DNA of 64,000 nucleotides from Alviniconcha marisindica (lineage: Eukaryota > Mollusca > Gastropoda > Provannidae). The stretch covers positions 401,501 through 465,500 of the forward strand of contig JABMCL010000460.1 of assembly GCA_018857735.1 (NCBI GenBank), written 5' to 3'. Position 1 is the first letter of the stretch, and every line of letters starts with the position of its first letter. Below, piece after piece: positions 21,161 through 32,648 of this stretch. The notes under the pieces are model-generated. The model was given only the letters and a program-made list of their open reading frames with translations, was not told the DNA's origin and did not search any database. The position numbers and the translations under genes were made by a program.

Positions 21161-21640
21161 GGGGGGGGGGGGGGGGGGGGGGGGGGTTGGGAGCCGTGGG
21201 GAAAGACAGAGGGACTGAGACTGACGAGAAAGATGGAGAGACCGAGAGGCAACGGGCTAGGGGAGGGGTGAGATAAGGGGGGGCGCTAGATTGACATCAC
21301 CGTTAGTGATGAGAGCTTCGCCATGGGCCGGGACCAGAGATCGCAATGCTCTATGGACGGGACGCAGAGAGACTGATAGGGAGCGAGGTGTCTTAGTGTG
21401 TGTGTATGTGTGTGAGTGTGCGTGTGTGTGTGTGCGTGCGTGCGTGTGTGTGCGTGCGTGTGTGTGTGAGTGTGTGACTGCTGGTGTCTTAGTGTGTGTG
21501 TGTGTCTTTGACAGTGTGTGTGTATGTGTCAGCCAGTGTGTGTCACTGTGTGTGCCGTGCGTATGTGCGCGTGCAGTGTGTGTGAGGTGTCTTAGTGTGT
21601 GTGTAAGACTAAGGGGGGGGGGGGGGGGGGGAGACTCCGA
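21161..21640. repeat. poly-G runs and long degenerate (GT)n tract
   Basis: A 26-base G run occupies 21161-21186. GT-rich sequence covers 21393-21605 with repeated 'gtgtcttagtgtgtgtg' modules. A further G run of about 17 lies at 21614-21630. Confidence 0.88.
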
Positions 21641-23107
21641 GTGAGAGAGGCTCCCAGTGAGAAAGGCTCCGGGTGATCAATATCAATCAGTCAGTGTTAC
21701 TATGACACGATTTCAGTTGAGTGACCAAACCCCAAAACTGACACCGGCTACTCTACAGCGGCTCTGGGCGTGAAGAAGGTCGTTGCTGGAACTGCCCAAG
21801 AACAACACACCGCCGTCTCAGTACTAGCTGGCCTACACCGGGCTGTCAGCACTGAAGTCACGCCAACACGGACTGAACTTGACACGAACCTGCACCTCCC
21901 TCAGGTCAGGTCTGTCGAACTGGCCCGAGAGCTGTTGCCGGCTGAACTCTGTCCGTGCGGCAACTCATGATTACAGTGACGACTGAGGCGGTGTATCAAA
22001 GACCGTCTGAACAAGCTTTGGCTAGGCTATATCATGCACATGTATCTCAGTCAGTCAGTCGGTCCGGCCACTGCAGCATCACCTCCATCAGTCGTCAAAC
22101 CGTCCCGCCGCTGGCCGCTCCTAGGCGCAAGTTAGCCGCTAGCCGGGCGGCCTTAGCTAGCAGCCCGGCTTACTAGAATCTGCACCGAGAAAAGAGATTA
22201 AAGATTCAATGGGTTCAGAACCTGTTTGAAGTCGCAGTTGTTATGGAGATAATGCCACGTGTATCTGAAGTTATCTCGGTTCCCTCGTTTCCCGAAAATA
22301 TCCGCCAAGGCTAGATAGCTGTAAAAGGCACAGCCGCACGACAGAAGTCAATTTATTGATTGTGCTTACTATATTAAGCCATACCAGTTGAATAAAATTG
22401 TAGTTTTGTTTATATATATATGTATAAATCATCGTTAGGGTAGGCCTGTTTCGACGGATCAGAAAGTCACTGGTTTGCTGGGCAGATGCTCCAACCCTCA
22501 ACTGTGCGGCTGGTTAAAAATCAGCCTGGTATCACTTATGATATTCACTGGCAGCTGATATCGATCGATCAGATGTTCCGGCGCCTGTGCACTGGGGTCT
22601 GATAATGTTCTGGGCCACCTCACTATCATGTCCGTCTGTGTACACCACGGCAGCTGCCTTCCGCCAAATCTGAGGATACACAGATAAGAGGCGTTCTTGC
22701 CGCGTCAGTACTGCATGTGATAAGTGTGGGGGTATATCAAGCCTCGACAAACTGGCACGCCTTATCTCACGAGCCGAAACCCACCTCCACACTTTACACA
22801 GCACTTGCAGTTAAATATTTCTTTCGATTTTGTTTAATTTCCACGCTTGCTATTACTTTGTTTCTGCGTGGGAAAAAGAAAGAACAAAAAGTATTCTTGG
22901 AGAAGGAAGGGAAAAAAAATCGTCTGCTAGCTGCGGATGCTGGAGGGATCGTGAGAGTTACCTCCCATCTATTGTAGGTGGCAGAAGAAACATTTATGAT
23001 GGCTGTCTCCTAGTTGTCGAACCAGCTCCAGTTGCAAACTTTTGCGACGTTCTCGTTTACAGTCGCTCCCATGACCTAGCGGATAGCTGGTTCTGGTATT
23101 TATTCAC
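21641..23107 (+). promoter_or_regulatory. upstream region and presumed 5' UTR of the Crypton-derived gene
   Basis: This is less AT-rich than the surrounding intergenic DNA and has no supported exon. An in-frame TAG at 23084-23086 closes the reading frame ahead of the first ATG. The position makes it the likely promoter and leader, but I see no specific core element that I would defend. Confidence 0.4.
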
Positions 23108-24739
23108 ATGATGGATAACCAGAACACCGACTGCGGCGAACCCCGCGATGGAGACGACGGCGATAAAGACCCATCTTCATCGCTGAATGCAGACGACAGA
23201 ACCACTGCTGATCCCAGTTATGTGACAGAAACTTCGGGCTCGGATCAGCCGCATACCACAGAGGATCAAGACGAAACTGTGGAGGTAAAGATGAGCGGAA
23301 AGTCGTTCTGCCAGCCAGGTGATGCAGCTAAAACTTTTGACCAGGTGGATATGTCGCTGCTCAGGTCACCGACTTCGCGTCTGGACCCTCTGTTTCAATT
23401 CTCGAACTCGAGCATCGTTTCTGGCAGCGAAAACAGAAATACTCACAGAAAAACGGGAGCTGATATGAGAATTTTGGGGACATACATGCGATCTCTGAAT
23501 GAGATGAGGGCACCAGAAACAATCCCACCGTCAGAACTGGATAAGTACCTTTCCTCTTTCTTCCTTGTGGTCAGAAAAACAGACGGGAGCGAATATGAAC
23601 CTTGTAGTCTGCGTGCTATGCTTGCAAGCATTGAACGTTATCTTCGTCAAAAAAATTATCCAGCTTCTCTCACAAGAGACAACGAATTTTCCAACATGCG
23701 GAATGTGCTTAAACTGAAGCAACAGATGTTGCGATCTCTTGGAAAAGGGCAAAAAGCAGTGGCAGAAGTCTCTCAATCAGCATGTGTACGGGAAGGGAAA
23801 ATAACCAGACTTTTTCAATCCCATGAAATGGGGCCCTACAACCCAAACTCTATAATCTTCTCCTTGTGCTTCTTTTTTTGTATGTACCTCAAACTTCGAA
23901 AATCCACGGAACACAAGAAGCTGCTATGGGGTGACATAATTTTATGTCAGGACTACAACAACAGAGAATACCTGACTTTCTCTCCTCAGATGCTGAGCAG
24001 AATCCATGCTTCCCAACGACTGAATCATAGGCTTGCCAATGCCAGAGTCTGGGCAGATACAGATGTTCCTGAGAGAGACCCTGTTGCTCTCTACAAATTT
24101 TACGCACAGAAACGTCCTCTGTCAATGAACCAGCCTTACGCACCATTTTACCTCGGCTTAAACTTAGTCAATCCTTTGGCAGGCCAAAGCTGGTATCGCC
24201 CTGCAGCTATGGGTATCAATAAGCTGAATGAAATGGTGCGTCAGATCCGAGATCTGACTGGCCTCAAATCCTCCAATGACACCAGTCCTCTCCAGTACTT
24301 ACATCCCACCAGCTCACAAGACATGCTTCCTATTGTTTCTGAGTTTTCCAATGCCAGCTCAGATCCATCAAGTTCTCGGGATGGTCACAATCTGGACAGT
24401 TCTGATGTTGATGGCAGAGATGTAACACCCAATGGATCCCCTCAGCTAACCATTGATGTTGACGAGTCTTGCACTGAGCCAGCCAATGCTTCGGCAGCCT
24501 TGGAACATCCACTGTCCCTGGTGAGAGAGTCGGACAGCAGCGATGAACAGTCAATGAAATCACCGAATGCTGGGAGACAGGAAGAGAAGAGGGTTATGTC
24601 CCCATCCCCATCATTCTCAGCAGTTGCAGGAGCTGCTGATGGAGGCGACGTTTTTCAACACCAGGTGGCGACCATGAATGTTGCCAAAGCCAGAGAGATA
24701 CTGGCCCAGTCTTCTGAAGAGCCAGGTTTGGACATGTGA
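23108..24739 (+). CDS. exon 1 of the Crypton-derived gene, or a 543-aa read-through isoform
   Basis: A single open frame runs from ATG 23108 to TGA 24737-24739. The splice donor CCAG|GTTTGG lies at 24725/24726, twelve coding bases before the stop, so unspliced message ends ...EEPGLDM while spliced message continues ...[12 protein letters not shown]. The DUF3504-like domain lies wholly in this exon. A large intron-poor exon is consistent with descent from a transposon ORF. Confidence 0.88.
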   Translation: MMDNQNTDCGEPRDGDDGDKDPSSSLNADDRTTADPSYVTETSGSDQPHTTEDQDETVEVKMSGKSFCQPGDAAKTFDQVDMSLLRSPTSRLDPLFQFSNSSIVSGSENRNTHRKTGADMRILGTYMRSLNEMRAPETIPPSELDKYLSSFFLVVRKTDGSEYEPCSLRAMLASIERYLRQKNYPASLTRDNEFSNMRNVLKLKQQMLRSLGKGQKAVAEVSQSACVREGKITRLFQSHEMGPYNPNSIIFSLCFFFCMYLKLRKSTEHKKLLWGDIILCQDYNNREYLTFSPQMLSRIHASQRLNHRLANARVWADTDVPERDPVALYKFYAQKRPLSMNQPYAPFYLGLNLVNPLAGQSWYRPAAMGINKLNEMVRQIRDLTGLKSSNDTSPLQYLHPTSSQDMLPIVSEFSNASSDPSSSRDGHNLDSSDVDGRDVTPNGSPQLTIDVDESCTEPANASAALEHPLSLVRESDSSDEQSMKSPNAGRQEEKRVMSPSPSFSAVAGAADGGDVFQHQVATMNVAKAREILAQSSEEPGLDM

Positions 24740-27700
24740 CTTTTTGTTGTTGTCAGTCTTTACAGATCAAATTTCAGATGACTGAATTGTTTGATAATAA
24801 CTGTTTGAAATCTGTCAGGGCTCCCCCCCCCCCCCCCTTTTTTTTTTTAACACCTCAGGGCTCCCGTTATTAACACACAAATGTGTGTCCCTTACACACT
24901 AGAACTGAAAAGGACGCACTAAACATACCTCCAGAGGGTCCCACAAAATGCATTAAAAACATGCCAGGTTATGGGTTTTTGTTAGTCTAGACCTCCTCTG
25001 GACTGACTTAAAATGTGCTAATGTGAATTATTCCTAAGTACTGCAATTTCTGTCTCTAAACCAACAGTTACTTGACAGTGATTTTGTTGCTGACAAGTAC
25101 ACATTCTCTCAAACTTCATGAGGTACACAGGACTACACAGGTTACTTCTACATCAAATACACAGGCACACACCTAACACCAAGATATCTAAGGATTTGGT
25201 TGGTTGAGTGTTGCTTTATGTCCACAGAAACCATAGGCTTATTAGGGACGGGAGACCTGGATGGCTGCCTCGACTTTCACACAGCTCTTGATATCTAAGG
25301 AAGCATTTCAGTGCTTTATGCACCCTACATTGTGACTATGTAAGACCTTTTGGTCTTCTGCTTCTAAAAGGTTTCACATATAAAAAAAATTATGCAAAGA
25401 AGTTGAGGATTAAATAGAAATCTGTGTACAGGCTGTCAGTGTGAAGGCTTCTAACATGACAATAATTTGTTGTGAATTTTCAGCTGTCAAAAAAGATCAG
25501 TGGAGTTTCTACAGTAAATTGTTCAAAGTGGCACCTTAGTAATCAAGGGAGGCAACTTAAATTTTGAGTGATGTTAAGACAATGCACACCATTAATTACA
25601 GAATCAGCCCTAGCTATTTGTATTATACCCTGTCCTCTATTTGCAGTTTGTGAAGATGAAAGCTTTCTCTCTTCATTCTCTGTTTGGTTTTGATCTGTTC
25701 AGCAGATTCATAACCTTACTCTAACATGTTTCAGACAAATATATTGCAATGGTCTTATGTTCAAAAGTGCCTCATGTTTTGTTTTCTTACTCTGCTACTT
25801 AAAAATCCTTTTGATACTGACAGATGGATGCTAATAAAACACATCTACAGAGTTGGCAGGGCTGCCAACTACCAGAGTAATACTGGCACGGAGAACTATT
25901 AAATAAACCTGTTACTGCTATAATGAGCCAGCATACCTGAAAGTGTACAACTAAAAGTAATATTGTCTGACAGAACTGAGTTGTGGAAGGGACAAATAGG
26001 CATCACATGCAAAGCAGAATGCTTCTGCGCAGCTGCCATTTTATACTAGACTTGACCCTTTAAAACTGGCCAGGGACTCTCTAAGTCTCAACGTTACAGC
26101 TGAGAGTCCCAGGGACCACTGGCATGTACAACTACAACTGCCAGTCAAACAAAACCACTGAGTCTGATGTTCCCCTCTTCCCTTATCTTGAATCTCATAA
26201 ATTAATTCACACTGATTGAGCCTAGTTCAGAAGTTGCTGATTTAGGTAAAGTGATCAAGCTCTATTTTTGTCCCTTCACATTCTAAATAAGTTGTTGCTT
26301 TTTAATGCCAAGTTAACTAGATAGGTCATTGAGCATGACTCCATGAGATTCTTCTTTCACCATTCCATGTTTTTTTACCACCTTTACTTTAGCTTTCAGT
26401 TTTACTGTTAGATATATATCTACAATGATTGATGTGAGTGTAACAGGGAATGTACGTTATAATGATAATATATAATTGCTTTGACTCAATTTGAGTTTGA
26501 CCAAGGGTTCCGATTAACACACAAATGTGCATCCCTTATGCACTAGAACTGAAAAGGACGCACTAAACTTATGCCTAGAGGGTCCCATGGGATGCACTAA
26601 AAAAAGTGCTAGAAAGTCCAGACTTCCTGTTCCCAACTGACAGAAAATAGGGTCATATCAACTATTCCTACCACATCTGTCTCAAAACAAACAGCTACCT
26701 TACACTGTATTTGTTACCGACAAGAACACATTCTCCCAAACTTCATGAGGTGCTGGTACACAGGACTACACAGGTTATTTCAACATCACTGCTCAGACAC
26801 AAATACACCAGCACACACCTAACATGAAGATATCAACCAAGTAGTAAGCATGGTGCAAACTATAAGGCTTATTAGGGATGGGGAGAAGGGGAGAAAGGGG
26901 GTATGGAGGTGGGGGAAGAGGGAGATCATATGACTATCACTACACTGTCACCACCAGTATGACTCCTGCATTAAGATGGGCGGCGATGAGAGCCATTTTA
27001 ATATATCATTAATTATGAGGGACAAAGTCACAAGACAGTGTCCACAGACCACAACTATCGAAGAGAAAGGAGAGCTGAAGTGGATTTGGACTGAGATCCC
27101 GCTGCTTACCAGCGTAATGCCTTACTGCTAGATCAAACCAGCTCACTGTATCAAACAATGTATGTCAGTGCTTTATATGCCCAACATTGTGAAAACATTT
27201 TGGTCTTTTGCTTCTGAGAAGTAAACAATCAGGCAAAGAAACTGAGGATTAAATAGAGACCTGTGTACATGGTGTCAATGTGCAGGCTTCTAACATGACA
27301 ATAATTTGTTGTAAAGTTTCAGCTGTCAAAGAAAGATCAATGGAGTTTCTACAGTAAATTCATTCAGATCAGAGTTATTAAGGGAGGCAACTTACATTTT
27401 GATTGGTGTTAAGACAATACACACCTTTACAGAATCAGCCATAGCTATTTCTATTACCCTGCTGTCCATTTGCAATTTGCACAGATAAGACCTTTCCTCC
27501 TTCATTCTGTTTGATTTTGATCTGTTCCACAGATTCAGAGCATCACTGTAACTTGTTTCACTTTCAGACAAAATTTAATGTTTATAATGGTCTTGTGTTG
27601 AAAATGCCACACATTTTGCTTTCTTACCCAGCTACTTAAGAATTCTTTTCATACTGACCAACGGATGCTACTAAAACACATCCACAGAGTTGGCAGGGCA

Positions 27701-30700
27701 CAAAAGTGTACAGCTAAAAGTGACATTGTCTGACAGAACTGAACCCAGAACTGAACTGAGTTGTACAAGGGAGAAAGGGCATCATATGCAAAGCATTCTG
27801 CACAGCTGCCAATTTGTATTAGGCTTGACCCTTTAAAACTGACCAGGGACCCTCTGAAAGTTGAAGCAGGGTGTCCCAGGGACCTCCTAAAAATACTTGC
27901 TAATAGGAGCCCCAGGCATGTATCAGTTGTCCAGCTGATACAAGTTAGATCCAGCATGTATCAGTTGTCCCTCTAACACAAGTTAGATTTGACATGTATC
28001 AGTTGTCCCACAAGTATCAGTTAGCAGGCTGATGCAAGTTAGATCCGACATGTATCCATTGTCCAGCTAATGCAAGTTAGATCCAGCATGTATCAGTTAA
28101 ATGGCATATATCAGTTGTCAAGCTGATGCAAGTTAGATCCGGCATGTATCAGTTGTTCAGCTGATGCAGGTTAGTTCTGACATGTATCAGTTGTCCAGCT
28201 AATGCAAGTTAAATCCAGCATGTATCAGTTGTCCAGCTGATGCAAGTTAGATCCAGCAGGTATCAGTTATACCCTAGGTACCAGTTCTCAAGCTGATACA
28301 AGTTAGATCCGACATGTATTAGTTGTCCAGCTGATGCAAGTTAGATCCAGCAGGTATCAGTTTTGGGTTTTTCATTTGGTGTTTAGTTTTCCAGCTGATG
28401 CTTTGATCCGACATGTATCAGTTGTCCAGCTATGCAAGTTAAACCGACATGTATCAGTTGTCCGGTTTCAGTTGTCCAGCTGATGCAAGTTAGATCCGCA
28501 TTTTGTTGTCCAGCGATGCAAGTTTGATCCAAGTATCAGTTGTCTGGGTGTATCATTTTCCAGCGATAATTAAATCCAACATGTACAGTTGTCCACGTGT
28601 TAGATCCCCATGTATCAATTGTCCAGCTGTTGAAGTTAGATCCGCATGTATCAGTTTTCCAGCTATGCAAGTTAGATCCTACATATATCAGTTGTCCCGT
28701 GTGTATTGTTGTCCAGTGATGCAAGTTAGATCCGCGTATTGTTTGGGTTTTACATCCACTTTTCGAATCCCATTTTAGCCAGCTTTTATTATTTCACTGG
28801 GGAAAACCCATTTCCTTGGATGAAAACAGCTTGTGTTTTTGGTTATCTTCCACATAATTGACTGGTTTCAGTTGTCCAGCGAAAAAATAAAAAGTATCAT
28901 TTTTAGGATGTTAGATCTGAATATGTTTCCCTTGAAAAGAATCCAACATGTTCAGTGTCCAGCGATGGTTTTGATCCGCTGATAGTTTTCCGGTGTACGT
29001 GTCCGTGATGCAAGTTGCCGACGTATCAGTGTCCAGCTGATGCGTTAGATCCGCAGTTCATTGTCCGTGTGTATCAGTTTTCCAGTGATGCAAGTTAACC
29101 GAATGGATCAGTTGTCCAGCTGATGCAAGTTGATCCGAATGTTTAGTTGTCCGGGTTTTATCGTCCAGCTGATGCAAGTTTGATCCAAAAATGTATCAGT
29201 TTTCCAGCTGAGAAGGATCCCAAGTATCGTTGTCCAGTGTGTATCAGTTCCCGCTGATGCGTTAGATCCCATTATCCCGTTTTCCAGCTGATGCGTTGAT
29301 CCGACATATAAGTGTCCAGGGGGTATTAGTTGCCCCGTGATGCTTTGATCACATTAAGTGTCCAGTATTAAAACAGTTGTCCAGCTGTGCAAGTTAGATC
29401 CGGCATGGTTTGTTAACCTTGTATTCATTTTCAGCTGGTGCCAGTTAAATCCAGCATGTATCATTTGTGCAAGTTAGATTCAGCTATGTAGTTGTCTGGC
29501 ATGTATCGTTGTCCAGCTATGAAGTTTGATCTGACATGTATCAGTTGCCAGCTGATGCAAGTTGTCCCATGTATCAGTTGTCTAGTTGTAAATTGACATG
29601 TATCGTTGTCCACGATGCAAGTTAGTCCCAAAATGTATCGTTTTCCAGCTGATCGAGTCCCCAGTATCAGTTGTCCAGTTTAAAAAGTTGTCCAGCTGTA
29701 AGTAACCCGAAATTTAGCGATCAAGGATCGAAATGATCAGTTTTCCAGCTGAGCAAATTAGATCTGACATGATCAGTGTCCAGCTGATGCTTTGATCCGA
29801 CATTTTCAGGGCCAGGTTATGTTGTCCAGCTGATGCCAGTTAGATCCAGCATGTGTCAGTTCACAGTATGTATCCATTGTACAGCTGGTGCAAGTTTCCA
29901 GCATGGATCAGTTGTTTGATGCAAGTTAGATTCAACATATGTCAGTTGTCTGGTGTGTATCAGTGTCCAGCTGATGAAGTTAGATCCAAAATGTATCGTT
30001 GTCCAAATGATGCAAAGCCTGTTCGTTGTCCTTGATTTGTTTCTTGCAAATTTAACCGGATGTTCATTTTCCCGGTTTATACAAAAAATCCAGTTTCAGT
30101 TTAACCCCCTGACAGGAAAACCCTTTCCCTGTAACGTTTTCCAGCTGATGCAAATTAAAGGATTTTTGGACATGTATCCGTCCAGTTGATGGTTAGATTC
30201 CCGGCCATGTTATCGTTGTCCAGCTGATGCAAGTTAGATCGCATGTATTGTTGTCCAGCTGATGGTTAGATCGCATGTATCTGTTTCCACATAATTAAAC
30301 CCAAATTTTTCCGGGTGATGCAAGTTAGATCCGACATGTATCTGTTGTCCAGTTTATGCAAGGATCTGACGTACGTTGCCAGGTTTTATAGTTGTCCATG
30401 ATCAAGTTAGATAGGACATGTATCGTTGTCCCGCTGATGCAGGGTTTGGTCCGAAGTATCTGTTGTCCAGGATGCAAGTTAGATCCCATGTATATTTTTC
30501 CAGCTGATGTTTGTTTGATCCGGCATGTATCTGTTATACCCATATTCCCGTTGTCAAAAGGATGCTGTTTTCCGCGACAAGTTTAATTCTTTCCCGCTGG
30601 GCAGGGGCGTTAGATCCGATTTTTTTATCAGTTGTCCCCGGTTGCATTAGTTGTCCAGCTGATGCAAGTTAGATCCGGCATGTAGTTGTCCGGGTGATGT

Positions 30701-32611
30701 AGTTTGATCCCATGTATCGTTTAACCCCTTATCAGTTGCAAATTGATGCAAGTTAGATCCCCATGTATCGTTGTCCAGCTGATTTAGAAAACTGGCATTT
30801 GTATCAGGGTTGTCCCCAAACTTTTTACTTAGTTGATCCAAAATGTATCAGTTGTCCAGCATGTATCATTTTCCAGCTGGCAAGTTGATCGGCATGTATC
30901 AGTTGTCCAGCTGATTTGGGGAAGTTGGTCCAGCTGATCAGTTGTCTGCATGTATCAGTTGTCCAGCTGTATCCATTGTCCCGCTGTAAACTGTCTGGCT
31001 GTACATTTCCAGTATTAACACGTTGCAGACAGTTTTTTTTTTTTTAGATCCAGTATGTATTAGTGTCCAGCTGGCTCAAATTAGATCCCGTGTGTATCAA
31101 ACCAGAGCTGTGTTGTAGAAGGGACAAAGGGCATCACTGTTATGATTATTGATAGATTATAATTTATAAGATCCATGTTTTCATTAGTACTTAGCTTACA
31201 TTAGGAAAGCATGTAATTTATAAATAGATGTGTTCGTATATTTGCAGCTAGACACAACCTCCATTGGTTCATTTATTTTGATTGGTGTTGCCTGTTCTTC
31301 TCCCATCAAACACTAATTGCTTTGTCAGGCTGACAGTCATTTCCAGAAACGTGTAACATGTGAAGAATATGCTACCAGGGAGTCTTCATATTAGTTGTTC
31401 TTGTTGATCACTTTTATGTAGCACTATTCTCCACTCTAGTGCAGAGTCACTGTGCTCTTGTCACATGTGATTCTAGCTGAGTGACTTTAGCTTTTTTTTG
31501 TATAGCATGCTTTGAATATCCACCCAAGTGGTGTGTGAGTGACCGTAGCTTTATTGTATAGCCGTTTTGAATATCCACCCAAGTGGTGTACTTACAGCGC
31601 TGTTTGGGTTGTTACATGGCTGGTGCTGTGTGAAACTGCTGCTGTTTCAGCGCGTTCTGTGTACACCATTCAGCCATGCCCTACGTCACATCACTTCAGG
31701 CAAAGCCACATATGTATGGTGCATGCATGTTAAGCAGTAACCTGCCTCCTGCACTTTTGGCACAATGACCAGGATCTTTTACATGCTACTGTGGTAATGC
31801 AGGGGTAGAATCACCCTGATATAACCATGATGGTTGACTAGGCATAAAACACCAAGTTACTTACTTACCAAAATAAGACCTTACAAATTTAAAAAAGGAG
31901 ACACCATATCAGCTCAACATGTGAGTAAAGTCAACTTGTCAAAACAAAACAAAAAATCAACTTCTCTTTGATGTATGCCCTCAGTTCAATGTAAAAGACT
32001 TACAGAAACAAAAACAACAACCAACAACAAAAACAAAACAAACCATTTTGCCATGTTTTGTATGAAAATGGTATACCATTGATTTGTATACTATAATTAT
32101 GGGTATTTGTGCATTGTATGTTTTTCTTTAGGTTGTAAAGCGCTTTGAGTTTCTGAAAGCGCTCTATAAGTTCCCTATTATTATAATAATAATAATTATT
32201 ATTATTAAACCAAAAAAGCCTTGGATCAGAACCAAGGAGAGCATCATGTTTAGAACTGCAGTGGGTGACATCACAGTCCCATTCAGCAGCAGAGATGAAA
32301 GTGCCACCAGACTTGGCCTAGTTTGCAAGTTTGTGTGTGCAAATCTGTCCCCTGTTCAACAACTTACTGTTCTGATTTTATATATATACATATATATAAT
32401 CATCAGTCAGAAGCAGAGTGGATCTCAGGGTCAGATTGTGTAATTTTACAATTTTGTCAGATTATTTATTCTGAGGAAGAATTTTGCAGCACTGGAGAGA
32501 ACATCTTGTGTCAGAGAGTGGACAGTGTTGAACAGAGAGCCATCACACACACACACACGCACCAACACACACACACACACGCACGCACGCACACACGCAC
32601 GCACGCACGCA

Positions 32612-32648
<37 letters not shown>

